Shown: piece by piece, positions 6,324-6,973 of the stretch
Position numbering within the stretch: position 1 is the first letter of the stretch
How the letters are laid out: each line of letters begins with the position of its first letter
DNA from: UBA2040 sp002332715
Lineage (GTDB): Bacteria > Bacteroidota > Bacteroidia > Flavobacteriales_D > Crocinitomicaceae
Direction of reading: 5' to 3'
NCBI GenBank assembly: GCA_029242295.1
Contig: JAQWUF010000168.1
Coordinates: 1-6,973, forward strand
Length of the DNA stretch: 6,973 nucleotides
Translations under genes and position numbers: made by a program
Notes under the pieces: model-generated
The model's input: the letters and a program-made list of their open reading frames with translations, nothing else
Told to the model about the DNA's origin: nothing
Databases searched by the model: none

Positions 6324-6362
6324 CAAACGATTTAAGAATAAGAATTTTAGAAAAATCAACAT

Positions 6363-6973
6363 ATGAGTAATACAGCTGAAAAATTAGCTTACAAAGTAAA
6401 AGACATCAGTCTAGCAGATTGGGGTCGTAAAGAAATTAACATTGCGGAAGCAGAAATGCCAGGTTTGATGTCACTTCGTGAAGAGTTCGGAGCGTCTAAA
6501 CCATTGGCTGGTGCGCGTATCGCTGGATGTTTGCACATGACAATCCAAACTGCCGTTTTGATCGAAACATTGGTTGAATTGGGAGCTGAAGTAACATGGT
6601 CTTCATGTAATATCTTCTCAACACAAGATCAAGCTGCTGCTGCAATTGCTGCAACAGGAGTTCCTGTTTTTGCTTGGAAAGGACTTTCAGAAGAAGAATT
6701 TGACTGGTGTATCTTACAAACACTTACTGCTTTTAAGGGAGGCAAATCTTTAAATATGATTTTAGATGATGGTGGTGATTTAACCAATATGGTCTTTGAT
6801 AGATTTCCGGAAATGGTTGCAGATATTAAAGGGCTTTCGGAAGAAACTACTACTGGAGTCCATAGGTTGTATGAAAGAATGGAGAAAGGAACACTTTTAA
6901 CTCCAGCTATCAATATTAACGACTCTGTTACAAAATCAAAATTTGATAATAAATACGGATGTAAAGAATCTTT
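6363..6973 (+). CDS. ahcY: S-adenosylhomocysteine hydrolase, N-terminal part
   Basis: Cytosolic NAD-dependent enzyme splitting S-adenosylhomocysteine into adenosine and homocysteine, which clears the inhibitory product of methyltransferases. Only the first 203 codons are present; the gene runs off the right edge. Recognisable blocks are WGRKEINIAEAEMPGLM (20-36), GCLHMTIQTAVLIETL (55-70), WSSCNIFSTQD (79-89), MILDDGGDLT (132-141), SEETTTGVHRLY (159-170) and INDSVTKSKFDNKYGC (185-200). Aligned by eye with the human enzyme, His58, Asp136, Glu161, Lys191 and Asp195 match catalytic His55, Asp131, Glu156, Lys186 and Asp190. Cys200 matches Cys195. The position after Asp89 is Gln where the human enzyme has His (STQDQ versus STQDH), outside the catalytic set. 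The NAD-binding domain lies beyond the window. The ATG at 6363 gives the expected N-terminus. The gene stands alone here, with its own likely promoter. Confidence 0.97.
   Translation, partial: MSNTAEKLAYKVKDISLADWGRKEINIAEAEMPGLMSLREEFGASKPLAGARIAGCLHMTIQTAVLIETLVELGAEVTWSSCNIFSTQDQAAAAIAATGVPVFAWKGLSEEEFDWCILQTLTAFKGGKSLNMILDDGGDLTNMVFDRFPEMVADIKGLSEETTTGVHRLYERMEKGTLLTPAININDSVTKSKFDNKYGCKES

Larger units (their letters stand above)
6148..6362. other. Intergenic region hemH-ahcY
   Basis: The 215-bp gap has two parts. The first half, from about 6165 to 6246, is a pyrimidine/purine-biased imperfect inverted repeat, much richer in C and G than its surroundings. The second half is AT-rich and carries a candidate ahcY promoter -7 element, followed by a leader of about 35 nt. 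I see no small gene or known riboswitch in it. Confidence 0.7.

Noticed and set aside
5886..6362. Open frame on the minus strand over the hemH end and intergenic repeat
   Set aside because: It is an antisense shadow of hemH running through the inverted repeat; its Pro/Arg-rich part is just the translated repeat.
6247..6362. SAH- or SAM-type riboswitch upstream of ahcY
   Set aside because: The region is AT-rich, the predicted leader is only about 35 nt, and I see no conserved riboswitch core or strong stems there.
6496..6913. Minus-strand open frames opposite ahcY
   Set aside because: Low-complexity Leu/Gln-rich and Ser-rich translations opposite a firmly identified ahcY; no sign of real coding.
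1..6973. Defence island, prophage, CRISPR, tRNA or transposase gene
   Set aside because: All genes belong to metabolism, transport or unknown membrane/secreted classes; there are no repeat-spacer arrays, tRNA cloverleafs, integrases or transposases.

Overview
The window looks like an ordinary chromosomal stretch from a Bacteroidota member, most likely order Flavobacteriales (a Crocinitomicaceae/Fluviicola-like genome is a guess from overall flavour, not shown). Reasons: AT-rich DNA; A-rich leaders without Shine-Dalgarno sequences; TAnnTTTG-type -7 promoter motifs; a secreted protein whose signal peptide ends in the phylum-typical FSQ; and Bacteroidota-style versions of Upp, HemH and an LSVGQ-type ABC exporter. 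There are eight genes, seven complete and one cut by the right edge.

Layout. (1) 37-501 (+): small secreted DUF6265-like protein. (2) 498-2324 (-): tight three-gene operon, read right to left as upp (uracil phosphoribosyltransferase), a four-segment membrane protein of unknown function, and a YjjG-type pyrimidine 5'-nucleotidase. The gaps are 3 and 0 nt. The operon's last stop codon overlaps the stop of the secreted-protein gene, tail to tail. (3) 2325-2449: divergent intergenic region with a -7 motif almost touching the next start codon. (4) 2450-6147 (+): a type I ABC exporter half-transporter, a substrate-binding-fold protein without signal peptide (Ca3427/NMT1/THI5-like), and ferrochelatase hemH. 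The gaps are 9 and 35 nt, so they are probably co-transcribed at least in part. (5) 6148-6362: 215 bp without a gene, holding an 82-bp imperfect inverted repeat resembling a dispersed REP/MITE-like element, then a likely ahcY promoter. (6) 6363-6973 (+): N-terminal 203 codons of S-adenosylhomocysteine hydrolase (ahcY).

How the genes fit together. The minus-strand operon pairs an enzyme making UMP from uracil with one that removes phosphate from pyrimidine nucleotides, around an unknown membrane protein. It reads as a pyrimidine salvage/house-cleaning unit. On the plus strand, the exporter and the cytosolic binding-fold protein are not a classical importer: no permease, no signal peptide, and the ABC protein is exporter-type. 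HemH (haem synthesis) and AhcY (methyl cycle) are housekeeping.

I see no defence system, phage, transposase gene, CRISPR, tRNA or rRNA, and no convincing wholly new system. The items most worth checking are the cytosolic orphan binding protein behind the exporter, the membrane protein inside the pyrimidine operon, the four-cysteine insert in HemH, and the inverted repeat after hemH.
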